Positions 53,613-63,051 of a DNA stretch of 64,000 nt are shown here, in pieces; within the stretch, counting starts at the first letter, position 1, and every line of letters begins with the position of its first letter. Under the pieces are notes generated by a model, which worked only from the letters and a program-made list of their open reading frames with translations, ran no database searches and was not told where the DNA came from. Source of the stretch: Pseudohongiella sp. (GTDB taxonomy: Bacteria; Pseudomonadota; Gammaproteobacteria; Pseudomonadales; Pseudohongiellaceae); assembly GCF_011050365.1 (NCBI RefSeq), contig NZ_DRFV01000011.1, forward strand, positions 101,785 through 165,784. Direction: 5' to 3'. A program made the translations under genes and the position numbers.

Positions 53613-55151
53613 ATGCCTCAGCTCTATCTGGTTGTTGATGACCTCAGTCAGTGGACGCACACGTTGCCCGGTGAAGCCGTCATCAGTTTTGAGACCTATC
53701 TTACCGAGCACCCCATCAAGGGACAGAAAAAAACCCGGATTATCAATCTGTGCAATACCGATCAGTATCTTAGTACCGGCTATTACTGTTCACTGCTGGC
53801 CGAGGCGCGCGGACACAAGGTGCTGCCGCCAGCCAATACGCTGACTGACCTGAGCAGTCAGCAGCTGACGCTGGTGCAGGCGGCTGAAGTGCTGGAAGAC
53901 CTCGACCAGAAGGATCTCACGCGCACCGATGACGGTTACGCCTTCCGTATTTATTTTGGCCGCACCGCATTGCCGCAGCTCAAGATGCTGGCGCGACGAT
54001 TGTTTGAACGTTTCCCCTGTCCCATCCTGGAGGTGCGACTGGCATTCCTGCCGGGCGTCCCGGCAAGTGCTGCCCCGGCAGAGGTGGTGGCGCCGGTCGA
54101 CGCCGGTGGCGACACTATCATCGTCGATAGCTGGCAGATCCGATCGGTGCACGCGGTGGCCTACGCTGAACTGGATGCACAGGAAATGCCCGAATTCGTG
54201 TCGTCGCTGGAGAAATTTACCCAGAGCGTCTGGCGCAAACCCAGAAGCAGCAAGGCCAGTCGCTGGGATATGGCGATTCTGGTCAATCCCAAGGAAAAAT
54301 TGCCACCCAGTGACGCCAAGGCATTAAAAAAGATGGAACGGGCAGCACAAAAAATGGGCTTTGCTGTCGAGTTTATCGGGCCGCAGGACTATGCGCGTCT
54401 GGGTGAGTTTGATGCCTTGTTTATCCGTGAGACGACGGCGATTGATCATCACACCTATCGCTTTGCGCGCAAAGCGGAAATCGAAGGCCTGGTGGTGATG
54501 GATGACCCCACCTCGATTCTTCGCTGCTGCAACAAGGTTTTTCTGCAGGATGCCTTTACCTACAACGATGTGCCGACACCGTTGACCCGTATTGTGTCCT
54601 CCAGTGACGACGCGTCGCTGGATACGCTGGAGTCGGTATTTTCCTATCCGATCGTTCTCAAAATTCCCAACAGTGCGTTCTCGGTAGGTGTCATGAAAGC
54701 CGAAGACCGTACCATGTTAAAGAAGATGCTCAGTGAGCTGCTGGTCAAGTCCGCCCTGATCCTGGCGCAGGAATACCTGTACACAGAGTTCGACTGGCGT
54801 GTCGGCGTACTGAACAATCGTCTGCTGTTTGCCTGCCGTTATTTTATGGCCAAAGGGCACTGGCAGATCTACAACCACGGCGAGGATCGCATTGGCAGCG
54901 GTGGCTGGGAAACGCTGCCGACCTATGAAGTACCCAAAGCCGTACTTGATGCAGCACTGAAATCAGCCAAAATCATTGGCGATGGTCTTTACGGCATCGA
55001 TATCAAGCAACAGGGCAACAAGGTTTATGTGATCGAAGTGAATGACAACCCGAGCCTGGAAGAGGGCGTGGAAGATGCCTTTATCGGTGATGAACTGTAT
55101 ATGCAGATCATGAGCGAGTTCGCGCGGCGCCTGGAGAACCGGGGGCGCTGA
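53613..55151 (+). CDS. RimK-like ATP-grasp amidoligase with N-terminal RLAN domain
   Basis: 512 residues. The first ~200 residues (LVVDDLSQWTHTLPGEAVIS, TRIINLCNTDQYLSTGYYCS) match the RimK-like ATP-grasp N-terminal domain; a central segment with DALFIRETTAIDHHTYRFA and the C-terminal ATP-grasp follow, ending in metal-binding VIEVNDNPSLEEG. It is larger than RimK proper. The substrate is unknown; RLAN-type ligases are predicted to join amino acids to peptides or metabolites. Its 3' end overlaps a GNAT-peptidase gene on the other strand by 44 bases. Confidence 0.9.
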   Translation: MPQLYLVVDDLSQWTHTLPGEAVISFETYLTEHPIKGQKKTRIINLCNTDQYLSTGYYCSLLAEARGHKVLPPANTLTDLSSQQLTLVQAAEVLEDLDQKDLTRTDDGYAFRIYFGRTALPQLKMLARRLFERFPCPILEVRLAFLPGVPASAAPAEVVAPVDAGGDTIIVDSWQIRSVHAVAYAELDAQEMPEFVSSLEKFTQSVWRKPRSSKASRWDMAILVNPKEKLPPSDAKALKKMERAAQKMGFAVEFIGPQDYARLGEFDALFIRETTAIDHHTYRFARKAEIEGLVVMDDPTSILRCCNKVFLQDAFTYNDVPTPLTRIVSSSDDASLDTLESVFSYPIVLKIPNSAFSVGVMKAEDRTMLKKMLSELLVKSALILAQEYLYTEFDWRVGVLNNRLLFACRYFMAKGHWQIYNHGEDRIGSGGWETLPTYEVPKAVLDAALKSAKIIGDGLYGIDIKQQGNKVYVIEVNDNPSLEEGVEDAFIGDELYMQIMSEFARRLENRGR

Positions 55152-56259
55152 TCACCACTGCCGTGCGCAGTTTGTCTTTGCCAAACTGCGACATACGGCT
55201 GAAATCATTGCGCGCGATCGGCAGGTCCTCACAGTCCAGGCCGGTCTGTTCTTCCAGTGACGGGTCCGGGTCGTGCACAAAAAAGCAGGCGTCATCATAC
55301 GCCGTGATGGTGACCCAGTGCGGCGCTTTCTTGCGGTCCAGTCGGTAGCTGCTCACCAGCGCCAGCACGATAGCGCCATCCTTGATCGCTTTCTCCAGGT
55401 CCAGCTGGGTAATGTCCTGATACAGCACCGGAATATTGTTGGCCTTGACCCGATCCAGAAACTGGTCATGCACCAATGCCATGATCAGTTTTTTCTCCGG
55501 ATCGCGCACGCCTTCCAGAAACAGCGGGCCGGCCTGGTTGACATAGATTCTGGTGTCAAAGCCTCGCTTGTGCGCAGCCAATGCCAAACCGAAAGGGTGG
55601 CAGCCGCCGTGGCCGGAGGTCATGAAAATGGTGGTTGCTTCCCGCCAGATGTCCAGCTCGGTGGCCTGGTCAGGTTGCATGCGTGAATCCAGGGTCGCCA
55701 TCGCCATCATCAGTGAGGCGGGACCGCAGGTAAAACCGGTGGTCTGTTGGTACCATGGCACGGTGTGGCCACGTTTACGTTTGGGGGCATCGCGGATGAT
55801 CTTTTGCATGCGCAGGGCATCGCGATGGTCTTCGTAGTAGTCTTCGTAGGTGCCAAATGCCACATAACCTGCAGACTCATAGAGTCTGATGGCGGCGGTA
55901 TTATCCTTGGCAACTTCCAGTCGCATAAAAAAGCGCTGCCGATCAACCGAGGCCGTCTCCAGCGCCTGCAGCAGTTTGGCAGCGATGCCTTTGCCGCGCG
56001 CATCCTGTGCGATCGCGATGGAGTATAGTCGTGCCAGTTTGGTGGCGCCGTGGAACAGCACAAGACCATAACCCAGCAGGCGGTCCTGTTCCACAGCTAC
56101 CATGAATTCGCGATTGGAGGCCTGAATCCAGTGCCGCAAGCGTCGACGGCTCAGCCGATCGCTGTCAAAGCTGGCCTTTTCCAGGTCATGCAAGGCGTCC
56201 AGATCTTCCGGCACTGCCGGCCTGATCCGGACGCTAACCCTGGTTTTTACTTGCGGCAT
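55108..56259 (-). CDS. GNAT acetyltransferase fused to C39-like peptidase
   Basis: 383 residues. Residues ~8-150 form a GNAT domain with the acetyl-CoA loop AQDARGKGIAAKLLQA and RLYESAGYVAF. Residues ~165-370 form a papain-like C39 domain: active cysteine in QTTGFTCGPASLMMAM, histidine in KAPHWVTITAY and aspartate in CFFVHDPDPS. No transporter or export signal is fused. Fusions of this type are known beside RLAN ATP-grasp ligases, as here, suggesting a shared peptide-ligating and trimming task. Confidence 0.92.
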   Translation of the reverse strand: MPQVKTRVSVRIRPAVPEDLDALHDLEKASFDSDRLSRRRLRHWIQASNREFMVAVEQDRLLGYGLVLFHGATKLARLYSIAIAQDARGKGIAAKLLQALETASVDRQRFFMRLEVAKDNTAAIRLYESAGYVAFGTYEDYYEDHRDALRMQKIIRDAPKRKRGHTVPWYQQTTGFTCGPASLMMAMATLDSRMQPDQATELDIWREATTIFMTSGHGGCHPFGLALAAHKRGFDTRIYVNQAGPLFLEGVRDPEKKLIMALVHDQFLDRVKANNIPVLYQDITQLDLEKAIKDGAIVLALVSSYRLDRKKAPHWVTITAYDDACFFVHDPDPSLEEQTGLDCEDLPIARNDFSRMSQFGKDKLRTAVVISAPGSPGAARTRS

Positions 56260-56274
56260 GGATATCGCGCTACG

Positions 56275-56286
56275 CTTTGATCAAAG
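56275..56286. promoter_or_regulatory. 12-base perfect palindrome upstream of GNAT-peptidase gene
   Basis: CTTTGATCAAAG, centred about 22 bases upstream of the ATG at 56259. It could be an operator for the fusion gene; no known regulator is assigned. Confidence 0.4.
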
Positions 56287-56304
56287 ACATGCAAATCAGC
56301 AGCA

Positions 56305-56949
56305 TTACTGAATGGCAACAATCTGCAGTTCGACGCGTCGGTTCATGGCGCGGCCAGACTCGGTGTCATTGCTGGCGATGGGCTGGTCGGGTCCCATGCC
56401 CTGACTGATCAAACGGTTCTGGTCAATACCGGTGCTGGCCAGGAAGTTGGCAACACTGGTGGCGCGACGGTTAGACAGGTCGTAGTTATAGTCCCGTGAA
56501 CCCGTAGAGTCGGTATGGCCGGTCACCCGCAGGCGTGTGTCGGTAAACTTGTACAGAACCGTGGATACCGAGTTCAGTACCGGCTCAAAATTCGACCGGA
56601 TGTTGTAAGAGTCAGTGGCAAAAGTGATATTGCCCGGCATGATCAGGTCAAGCTGGTCACCATTGCGTCGCACCTGAACACCGGTGCCTTGCAGCTCTTC
56701 ACGCAGCTCCGCTTCCTGAGCGTCCATATAGGCGCCTACGCCGGCGCCGATGGCACCACAACCCAGCGCCGCGTTACGCGCATGCTGGCTGCTGTCAGCT
56801 GATCCGATCAGGCCGCATACAACACCGCCAATGGCGCCGTAAGTCGCTGCCCGGCGCGCCTGCTGCTCGCCAGTGAAAGGGTTGGTGGTGCAGGCAGCCA
56901 GTGCCGCAGTTGCCAGAATCAGCAAGGGAAATTTTAATAGTTTAGACAT
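56305..56949 (-). CDS. OmpA-family lipoprotein (YiaD/Pal-like)
   Basis: 214 residues. Lipobox ALAAC near residue 20, a glycine-zipper-like segment (YGAIGGVVCGLIGS ... LGCGAIGAGVGAY), then an OmpA C-terminal peptidoglycan-binding domain with ITFATDSYNIRSNFEPVLNSV, LRVTGHTDSTGSRDYN and NRRVEL. Anchors the outer membrane to peptidoglycan. AAAGGAG lies about eight bases before the ATG at 56949. Confidence 0.92.
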   Translation of the reverse strand: MSKLLKFPLLILATAALAACTTNPFTGEQQARRAATYGAIGGVVCGLIGSADSSQHARNAALGCGAIGAGVGAYMDAQEAELREELQGTGVQVRRNGDQLDLIMPGNITFATDSYNIRSNFEPVLNSVSTVLYKFTDTRLRVTGHTDSTGSRDYNYDLSNRRATSVANFLASTGIDQNRLISQGMGPDQPIASNDTESGRAMNRRVELQIVAIQ

Positions 56950-57073
56950 AATCTTCACTCCTTTGGAAACACCACAGAATCGTCAGTCTATCATGCCGCA
57001 CGGTGCATTAACGCAACATTAACGAACTTCATCTGATATGGGTCTCGATTTGCGGTCGGTCGCAGTAACGTCG

Positions 57074-58084
57074 TTATTCGACTGAGGTGAGGGTGCGCGC
57101 CAATGCTCGGCCACTGAGCCAGGCGCCTTCCACGCGGCCTGCGTTCAGCCAGTCACCGCAAACACCCAGCTTGAGATTGGCATCCCACAGAAAGTTGTCC
57201 GCTTTTGCGCCGGCTACCGGTTCGGCGTAACGCCAGCGATGTGCGCCGGCGTTGTCCGGCACGGGGCCGCCAAGCACGGCGAACGCCTCTGTCAGGGCCC
57301 GTATGACGTCATCGGCACTGTCTTCCAGGTGTTGTGTGCTCCAGTCGGTATTGGCATGCAGGACCCAGGTTTCACTGCCGGGCCGGCCCGGTTTACTGTT
57401 GTCGCGGGCAATCCAGCGCAAAGGCCCGGCGTTAACGAAGGCGGCATCGAAGGGCAGCGCTACCGGTGTGCTGAAATGCATCATCGCGGCCCAACACGGC
57501 CGCATGGCGCTGGCTTCGCACTGCGCTGTCAGGCCGGGGGCATGAGTGCGGCTCAGTTCGGCTGCCTGCGCTGATGGAAGTGCCAGCACCACGGCGTCAT
57601 AGTCAGTGTTTTTAATCAATTCGCGCTCAGGCATTGATTCGTCAAAGCGCAGGCGCCAGCGATGTTGGTGACGGATCAGTGCAGTCACTCGCGCCGAGGT
57701 GGACACCGACAGTTCATTGGCGAGCCAGCGGGCCGGTGACGACATGCGCGGTACACCAACGTAGCGCAGGGTGTTGCCGTCGTTTCGATGTGGCGAACCA
57801 TCGCCCAGCACCGCTATTGTGGTTTGCCACAGATCGGCGACGCCTGCCTGTTGCCAGCGCGCCAGTTCCTGCACAAACAGAGGGTCACGGGCAGTGAAAT
57901 ACTGAGCGCCGTGATCTGCCTGCCAGTTGTCGCCGCGACGTGTGCTCATGCGCCCACCGGTGCCGCGTGATTTGTCGAATATGCTGACGCGCATGCCCAG
58001 TTGTTCCAGCTGCGTGGCGCATGACAGCCCGGCCAGTCCGGCGCCGATCACCGCAATGTGGGGGGTGTTAAGCATACAGCTCAT
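57074..58084 (-). CDS. FAD-dependent oxidoreductase, renalase-like
   Basis: 336 residues. Rossmann FAD loop IAVIGAGLAGLSCATQL, DKSRGTGGRMSTRR, DHGAQYFTARDPLF and the C-terminal LGVCGDWLNAGRVEGAWLSG FAD block agree with the small amine-oxidase/renalase-like group. Substrate unknown. Its ATGA overlaps the lipocalin stop; it is the last gene of the photolyase operon. Confidence 0.9.
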   Translation of the reverse strand: MSCMLNTPHIAVIGAGLAGLSCATQLEQLGMRVSIFDKSRGTGGRMSTRRGDNWQADHGAQYFTARDPLFVQELARWQQAGVADLWQTTIAVLGDGSPHRNDGNTLRYVGVPRMSSPARWLANELSVSTSARVTALIRHQHRWRLRFDESMPERELIKNTDYDAVVLALPSAQAAELSRTHAPGLTAQCEASAMRPCWAAMMHFSTPVALPFDAAFVNAGPLRWIARDNSKPGRPGSETWVLHANTDWSTQHLEDSADDVIRALTEAFAVLGGPVPDNAGAHRWRYAEPVAGAKADNFLWDANLKLGVCGDWLNAGRVEGAWLSGRALARTLTSVE

Positions 58085-58641
58085 GGCAAGTGCCGTTGCT
58101 GGTCAACCACAATCAGCTCGTCCATGGCAAAGCCGCTGCTGCGCGCCTGGTCAGTCAACGACTGGTAAACAGCGTCGTCCAGAACCGGCTCGCGCGCCAG
58201 TATCCACAGGTAGTCGCGCGACGGGCCGCTGATCATGGCCCACTGATAATCAGTCTTGTCCAGCGCAATGATATGGTAACCGCCATAGAACGGCCCGAAA
58301 AAGCTGACTTTGAGTGAGCCCTGGTCTGGGTCGCCGACGAATTTGGCGCGGCCGTCAGCCTCTTCCCATTGCTGCTCTTCGTCGTTGTAACCGCGATTGA
58401 GTACACTGACGCTGTTGTCGTCCCGCAATTCGTATTCGGCAGTGACGTTGCTGAGACCGCGCTCAAACCGGTGATCAAGGCGCGCGATCTCATACCAGCG
58501 ACCGGTGTAGCGGTTGATGTCAAAACCATCTACGACAGTCAGGCCGTCGGGTGGTGAAGAAGAGCAGGCTGCCAATGTGCCGGCTAACAATACGGCGGTC
58601 AGCAAGCGGCCAAAAATCGATGCTTTGAATATTGTGTTCAT
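58081..58641 (-). CDS. Outer-membrane lipocalin Blc-like
   Basis: 186 residues. Lipobox TLAAC, then the lipocalin motif FDINRYTGRWYEIARLDHRFERG and later DYQWAMISGPSRDYLWILAR, all standard for bacterial Blc. It binds fatty acids or lysophospholipids at the outer membrane. The ATG at 58641 is chosen because AGGT lies eight bases upstream; it follows the SDR gene by 14 bases. Confidence 0.92.
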   Translation of the reverse strand: MNTIFKASIFGRLLTAVLLAGTLAACSSSPPDGLTVVDGFDINRYTGRWYEIARLDHRFERGLSNVTAEYELRDDNSVSVLNRGYNDEEQQWEEADGRAKFVGDPDQGSLKVSFFGPFYGGYHIIALDKTDYQWAMISGPSRDYLWILAREPVLDDAVYQSLTDQARSSGFAMDELIVVDQQRHLP

Positions 58642-58655
58642 TAAAGAGATACCTG

Positions 58656-59399
58656 TCACCATGAAATGGTTTCGGCTGCCCAGTCCAGATAGCTGGCGTC
58701 ACCATCGACGGGCAGGTCTGACGAAATCGTCAGTAGGCGTTCGGCGACAAAATCGGCGCTGAACAACTTTCCCTCCGGTACATTGCGCTGAAACGGTTTT
58801 GACAGCGCAGTGTCAACAGTGCCCGGATGGAATGCCACCAGTTTAACATTGGGCGCCCGGCGCGCGTATTCAATGGCTGCGGTCTTTACCACCATGTTCA
58901 GCGCGGCCTTGGAAGCCCGATAGCTGTACCAGCCGCCTTTGTGGTTGTCGGAAATGCTGCCGACGCGAGCGCTGAGGGTGAGCATCCGGCAAGGCGTGGA
59001 ACCACCTAAAGCGGGTAACAATGTCATCAGCCACAGCGACGGAATAACGGTATTGATGCGCAGCACTTCCAGCATGCTGCTCATGCTCAGGTCCTCAGCG
59101 CGCTTTTCTGGCCTGATAGTGTCCGTGTGCAGGACGCCGGTGCTGATCACAACCAGCCTGATCTGGCCGTACCAGGGCGTCAGTTGCTGCACCAGATCTT
59201 TGATGCCGGCTTCGGAATAATCACAGGTGAATGTCTGCACACGTTGTGCCAGCTCGTCGGGCAACATCGGGGGGTGGCGGCTCACCGCCAGAATGTCAGC
59301 ATCGGGCTGGTCATCGACCAGACGCTTGATTACAGCGCCGCCAATGCCGCTGCCGGCGCCGATGATCAGGTTGGCCTGTCGTTGCTGGGTGGTGCTCAT
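58656..59399 (-). CDS. Short-chain dehydrogenase in photolyase operon
   Basis: 247 residues. Atypical NAD(P) loop IIGAGSGIGGAVIKRL, STGVLH in place of the NNAG motif, and catalytic YRASKAALNM. It fits the SDR subgroup often found beside bacterial cryptochrome/photolyase genes. Start overlaps the photolyase stop as TGATG. Confidence 0.88.
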   Translation of the reverse strand: MSTTQQRQANLIIGAGSGIGGAVIKRLVDDQPDADILAVSRHPPMLPDELAQRVQTFTCDYSEAGIKDLVQQLTPWYGQIRLVVISTGVLHTDTIRPEKRAEDLSMSSMLEVLRINTVIPSLWLMTLLPALGGSTPCRMLTLSARVGSISDNHKGGWYSYRASKAALNMVVKTAAIEYARRAPNVKLVAFHPGTVDTALSKPFQRNVPEGKLFSADFVAERLLTISSDLPVDGDASYLDWAAETISW

Positions 59400-60928
59400 C
59401 ACAACACGTCCAGATTTTCCAGCAAATGGCTGGCGCGCTGCATCAGTGCCTGTTTCTTGTCGTCTGCCATTTTGTCGAAACTGCGATAGATCATGGTCAT
59501 TCTCGGGTTGCTGCTGAAGGTCTCACGATGGCTGCTCATAAAGTGCCAGTACAGGCTGTTGAACGGGCAGCTGTCATGATCGGTGCTGGTCTTCACCGAG
59601 TACCGGCAGTGTTTGCAGTAGTCTGACATTTTATTGATGTAATTGCCCGATGCGGCATAGGGTTTGCTGCCCAGCAAACCATCGTCAGCATGCATGACCA
59701 TGCCCAGGGTATTGGGCAACTCCACCCAGTCATAGGCATCGGCGTATACCGCGAGGTACCAGTCGCAGATCTCTGTCGGGGTGACGCCCGCCAGCAGTGC
59801 GAAGTTGCCGGTGACCATCAGGCGTTGAATATGATGGGCGTAGGCATGCTCAAAGGTGTTGTGGAAAGCTTCACGCATGCAGTTCATGCCGGTGTCGCCG
59901 CTCCAGTAATAGGCGGGCAGGCTGCGTGTGTTGCCCAGACCATTGCTGCGGGCATAAGCCGGCATCTTCAACCAGTACAGGCCGCGCACATATTCACGCC
60001 AGCCCAGAATCTGACGGACAAACCCCTCGGTGGCATTCAGCGGCGCCTTGCCCGCCCGGTAGACGTCCACAGCGGCGTCGATGACTTCGCGCGGGCTCAG
60101 CAACCCACAGTTGATGCTGGTCGACAGCAGGCTGTGAAACATGAACGACTCGCCCTGGGTCATGGCATCCTGGAAGTCACCAAACCATGGCAGACGATAT
60201 TGCACAAAGTCTTCCAGTGCCTGCCGGGCCTGGGTGCGGGTGACCGGCCAGTTGAAGCGGGTCAGGGTGCCCGGGTGGTCGGCAAAATGCTCCTCTACCA
60301 GGGCAAACACGGCCTTGTCATCGTGGGTGTAGGAAAACCCTGGCAGTGCCGGCAACGGTGGGTCACCCCGGTAGGCCCGTCGGTTGCTGCTGTCAAAATT
60401 CCACTCGCCGCCTTCAGGCTGGTTGCCGTCCATCAGCAGGTTGTGGTCGCGGCGCATCTCACGGTAGAAATACTCCATGCGCAGCTGTTTGCGACCGTGG
60501 ACCCAATCCGCAAACCGCGTTTTGCTGCACAGAAATCGATCATCAGTCAGCAGGGTCACTGGTATGCTCAGTGACTTGTGCCAGTTGCTGACAATATCAT
60601 GATGTAAACGGTATTCACCGCATTCGGTCATGACCAGTTCGTTTGCACCGTGCTTGTCCGCAACTGCGGCGACAACGTCCAGCAGGCTGCGTTGAGTGCT
60701 TTCAGGGTCAAAGGCATGATAGTGCAGTTGCCAGCCATCGTCCTGCAGCTGCCTGGCAAAGTGCCGCATGGCACAGAATATCAGGGCAATTTTTTGCTTG
60801 TGGTGTTTGACGTAGCGGGCTTCGGTGTTGACTTCGGCCATGACGATCAGGTCAGTGCGCTTGTCAAGTTCATGCAGGCACGACAGCTCGGCGCTTAGCT
60901 GGTCGCCCAGAATCAGCGCCAGTTTCAT
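59399..60928 (-). CDS. phrB: Iron-sulfur (6-4) photolyase, PhrB/FeS-BCP type
   Basis: 509 residues from the ATG at 60928. Cryptochrome/photolyase-related protein: N-terminal KLALILGDQLS antenna domain and a helical FAD domain with GWREYVRGLYW and NYINKMSDYCKHCRYSV. Counting from this ATG, cysteines fall at 350, 438, 441 and 454, the same numbers as the four [4Fe-4S] ligands I recall for Agrobacterium PhrB. It should repair (6-4) UV photoproducts in light. Coupled by ATGA to the upstream DCC gene. Confidence 0.93.
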   Translation of the reverse strand: MKLALILGDQLSAELSCLHELDKRTDLIVMAEVNTEARYVKHHKQKIALIFCAMRHFARQLQDDGWQLHYHAFDPESTQRSLLDVVAAVADKHGANELVMTECGEYRLHHDIVSNWHKSLSIPVTLLTDDRFLCSKTRFADWVHGRKQLRMEYFYREMRRDHNLLMDGNQPEGGEWNFDSSNRRAYRGDPPLPALPGFSYTHDDKAVFALVEEHFADHPGTLTRFNWPVTRTQARQALEDFVQYRLPWFGDFQDAMTQGESFMFHSLLSTSINCGLLSPREVIDAAVDVYRAGKAPLNATEGFVRQILGWREYVRGLYWLKMPAYARSNGLGNTRSLPAYYWSGDTGMNCMREAFHNTFEHAYAHHIQRLMVTGNFALLAGVTPTEICDWYLAVYADAYDWVELPNTLGMVMHADDGLLGSKPYAASGNYINKMSDYCKHCRYSVKTSTDHDSCPFNSLYWHFMSSHRETFSSNPRMTMIYRSFDKMADDKKQALMQRASHLLENLDVL

Positions 60929-61308
60929 CGGCAATTGTCGTCGCACACGGAGCGACGGCCGAATATGGCGGAGATGCGATGACGGTGGCGGGCGAAAAAA
61001 CGATAAACCAGATCAGCGACGGGCCGGATAAAAGGCCAGCGCAAAAAGGCGAACCAGTGGCCCTTGCCAACCAGGTGCCAGGCCTCGCAGGTGACATCAA
61101 GACCGTAGATCATGGCGCCATCGGCACGCTCACCGTGCAACATATTGTCGGCGGCCACCACATCAATGTACGGGAATCGCTGCGCGAAATCCGCGGCGTT
61201 GATATCCTGCAGGTCCAGTGCCGAGGTTCTGTCCAGGCGCCGAAGATGGTTGATCTCCGTCAGGCACAATGGACACTGGCCGTCGTAGAATACCCGCAGT
61301 TGAGACAT
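60925..61308 (-). CDS. DCC (DUF393) thiol-disulfide oxidoreductase-like protein
   Basis: 127 residues. The family signature YDGQCPLCLTEINHL contains the CXXC pair; INAADFAQRFPYIDV and the downstream HWFAFLRWPFIRPVADLVYR helix are usual. First gene of the five-gene photolyase operon. The reaction is unknown. Confidence 0.92.
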   Translation of the reverse strand: MSQLRVFYDGQCPLCLTEINHLRRLDRTSALDLQDINAADFAQRFPYIDVVAADNMLHGERADGAMIYGLDVTCEAWHLVGKGHWFAFLRWPFIRPVADLVYRFFARHRHRISAIFGRRSVCDDNCR

Positions 61309-61350
61309 GATGTAGTGGTGTTCCCTCGTCTGGTTTAGTGAGCTTTGGTG

Positions 61351-62850
61351 TCAGCGCTTTGACCGGGTCTTGAAGCGATGCAGCTGAGTTTCCAGTTCGC
61401 CGCTGAGCGCCTGCAGTTCGGCAGACAGCCCTGACAGGTCGACTGCCTGCGCAGCATTGCTGCGGGCGATGCCATCGACTTCGCCCAGATGACTGGCAAC
61501 ATCGTCACCGACCGCCGTCTGTTCCTGGGTGGCGGCGGCGATCATGTCATTGAGGCGTGAGATCTGCGTGACTTCTGTTGCCATCTCCGACAATGTCCCG
61601 ACGCTGGCATCGGCAGCATCCAGACAGCGTTTGACGGCATTCTGGCTGCGACCCATGGCATCGTGGGCAGATTCGGAAGCCGTTTGCAGGCTTTCGATAA
61701 AGCGCTGGATCTCGGCGGTCGATTGCGCGGTGCGTTTTGACAGGTTGCGTACCTCGTCGGCGACGACCGCAAAACCACGGCCGTGATCACCGGCACGTGC
61801 CGCTTCGATGGCCGCGTTCAGTGCGAGCAGGTTGGTCTGTTCGGCAACGCCTTTGATGACATCCACCACCTGGTAAATGTCACCGGCCAGTTTGGCGGTG
61901 CCCGATACCGCATCCCCGGTCAGTGCAATGTCCTTGTTCAGCGCGGTGATCTCATGCTTGATGTTTTGCATGGCGCGGTTGCCCTGATCGGCGTGATTGT
62001 CGGCTTTGCGGGCGGCCGTGGCTGCCTGTTCGGCGTTACGCGCGACCTCTGCGGTAGCGCTGCTCATTTCCCGCATGGCCTGCACCATGTGTTCGCTCTC
62101 ACTGGCCTGGCGCTCCGCACTTTCACTGACCTTGGATGATTTATCAGTCAGGGATTCGCCCATCTCGCGCAGACTCCCCAGTTGCTGATTGACGCCAATG
62201 ACCAGGGATTCCAGTTGATCGATGAATCCATTAAACGCTTCGGCCACCGGCGTTTTCATCTCGACACGGTATGACAGGTCAATGCCCTGACCGCTTTGCG
62301 ACATGGCCCCGGTGGCGTTGGCGATGGACTCGCCTTCCAGCGCATCGCGGTAGGCCAGCACGGCCAGGTAAATCAGCACGCCGGCTTCAGCAATAACGTA
62401 GCCTGCATGGATAAATATCATGGTCCAGGACGCGTGTTCGGTGACCCAGACGCCAACGCCACTGATCTGCAGGTAAAAGAACAGAAAGTGGTGAATGGCA
62501 ATGGTGACGGTGGCAACAACAATAGGCAGCCAGTCACGGTAGTAGATCAGCAGGGCCAGCAGCACAAAAATGGAGAAGTGCATCTCGATGGTGCCGTGGC
62601 TTTGATGGATGTGCAGTCCTGACATCACCATGAACGCCACTGCCATTAAGCATCGGTATAAGCGTGAGCCGCGAATGGTCTGCAGCAGTGCCGTCATGAT
62701 TGCCAGCGTACCGCCGCCCACAATCAGGGCGCTGCCCCAGGTACCGTGCCAGGGGGCCAGTGCCAGGGAATAGAGCAGACAGACGGCAAGCACGCCCGCC
62801 ATGATGACATCGGCGCGTTTGTGATGTTCGGAGGATTGATAGGTCTGCAT
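61351..62850 (-). CDS. Methyl-accepting chemotaxis protein with polytopic histidine-rich membrane domain
   Basis: About 499 residues. The first ~180 residues hold about six transmembrane helices with no periplasmic ligand domain; they contain [26 protein letters not shown] and [10 protein letters not shown]. There follows a short linker and a cytoplasmic signalling domain with the hairpin tip [20 protein letters not shown] and [19 protein letters not shown]. The sensor may bind metal, heme or a membrane quinone through its histidines, which is inference. I chose ATG 62850; a TTG at 62862 is possible. Confidence 0.9.
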   Translation of the reverse strand: MQTYQSSEHHKRADVIMAGVLAVCLLYSLALAPWHGTWGSALIVGGGTLAIMTALLQTIRGSRLYRCLMAVAFMVMSGLHIHQSHGTIEMHFSIFVLLALLIYYRDWLPIVVATVTIAIHHFLFFYLQISGVGVWVTEHASWTMIFIHAGYVIAEAGVLIYLAVLAYRDALEGESIANATGAMSQSGQGIDLSYRVEMKTPVAEAFNGFIDQLESLVIGVNQQLGSLREMGESLTDKSSKVSESAERQASESEHMVQAMREMSSATAEVARNAEQAATAARKADNHADQGNRAMQNIKHEITALNKDIALTGDAVSGTAKLAGDIYQVVDVIKGVAEQTNLLALNAAIEAARAGDHGRGFAVVADEVRNLSKRTAQSTAEIQRFIESLQTASESAHDAMGRSQNAVKRCLDAADASVGTLSEMATEVTQISRLNDMIAAATQEQTAVGDDVASHLGEVDGIARSNAAQAVDLSGLSAELQALSGELETQLHRFKTRSKR

Positions 62851-63051
62851 TAAAGTATTCAAGGGTAGCGACTCTAGAAAAGTGGGCTCACCTTTGGTAT
62901 CGGCAGCATGGGCCGGAGCTTTAAGCGGCCCATGCTGTTGTCAAGGCGATTGCAGGCGTTTATACGCGCCAGGTCTGCGTCCGGTTCAACCCGGCGGGAT
63001 GCAGTGGTAATGCCACAGAAATGCTGCCGAAAATGTACCCGATATCAGGCG
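62851..63051. other. Intergenic region, nothing recognised
   Basis: About 200 bases between the chemoreceptor start and the last gene's stop, both minus-strand. I see no tRNA, terminator with a T run or conserved small gene. Confidence 0.5.
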
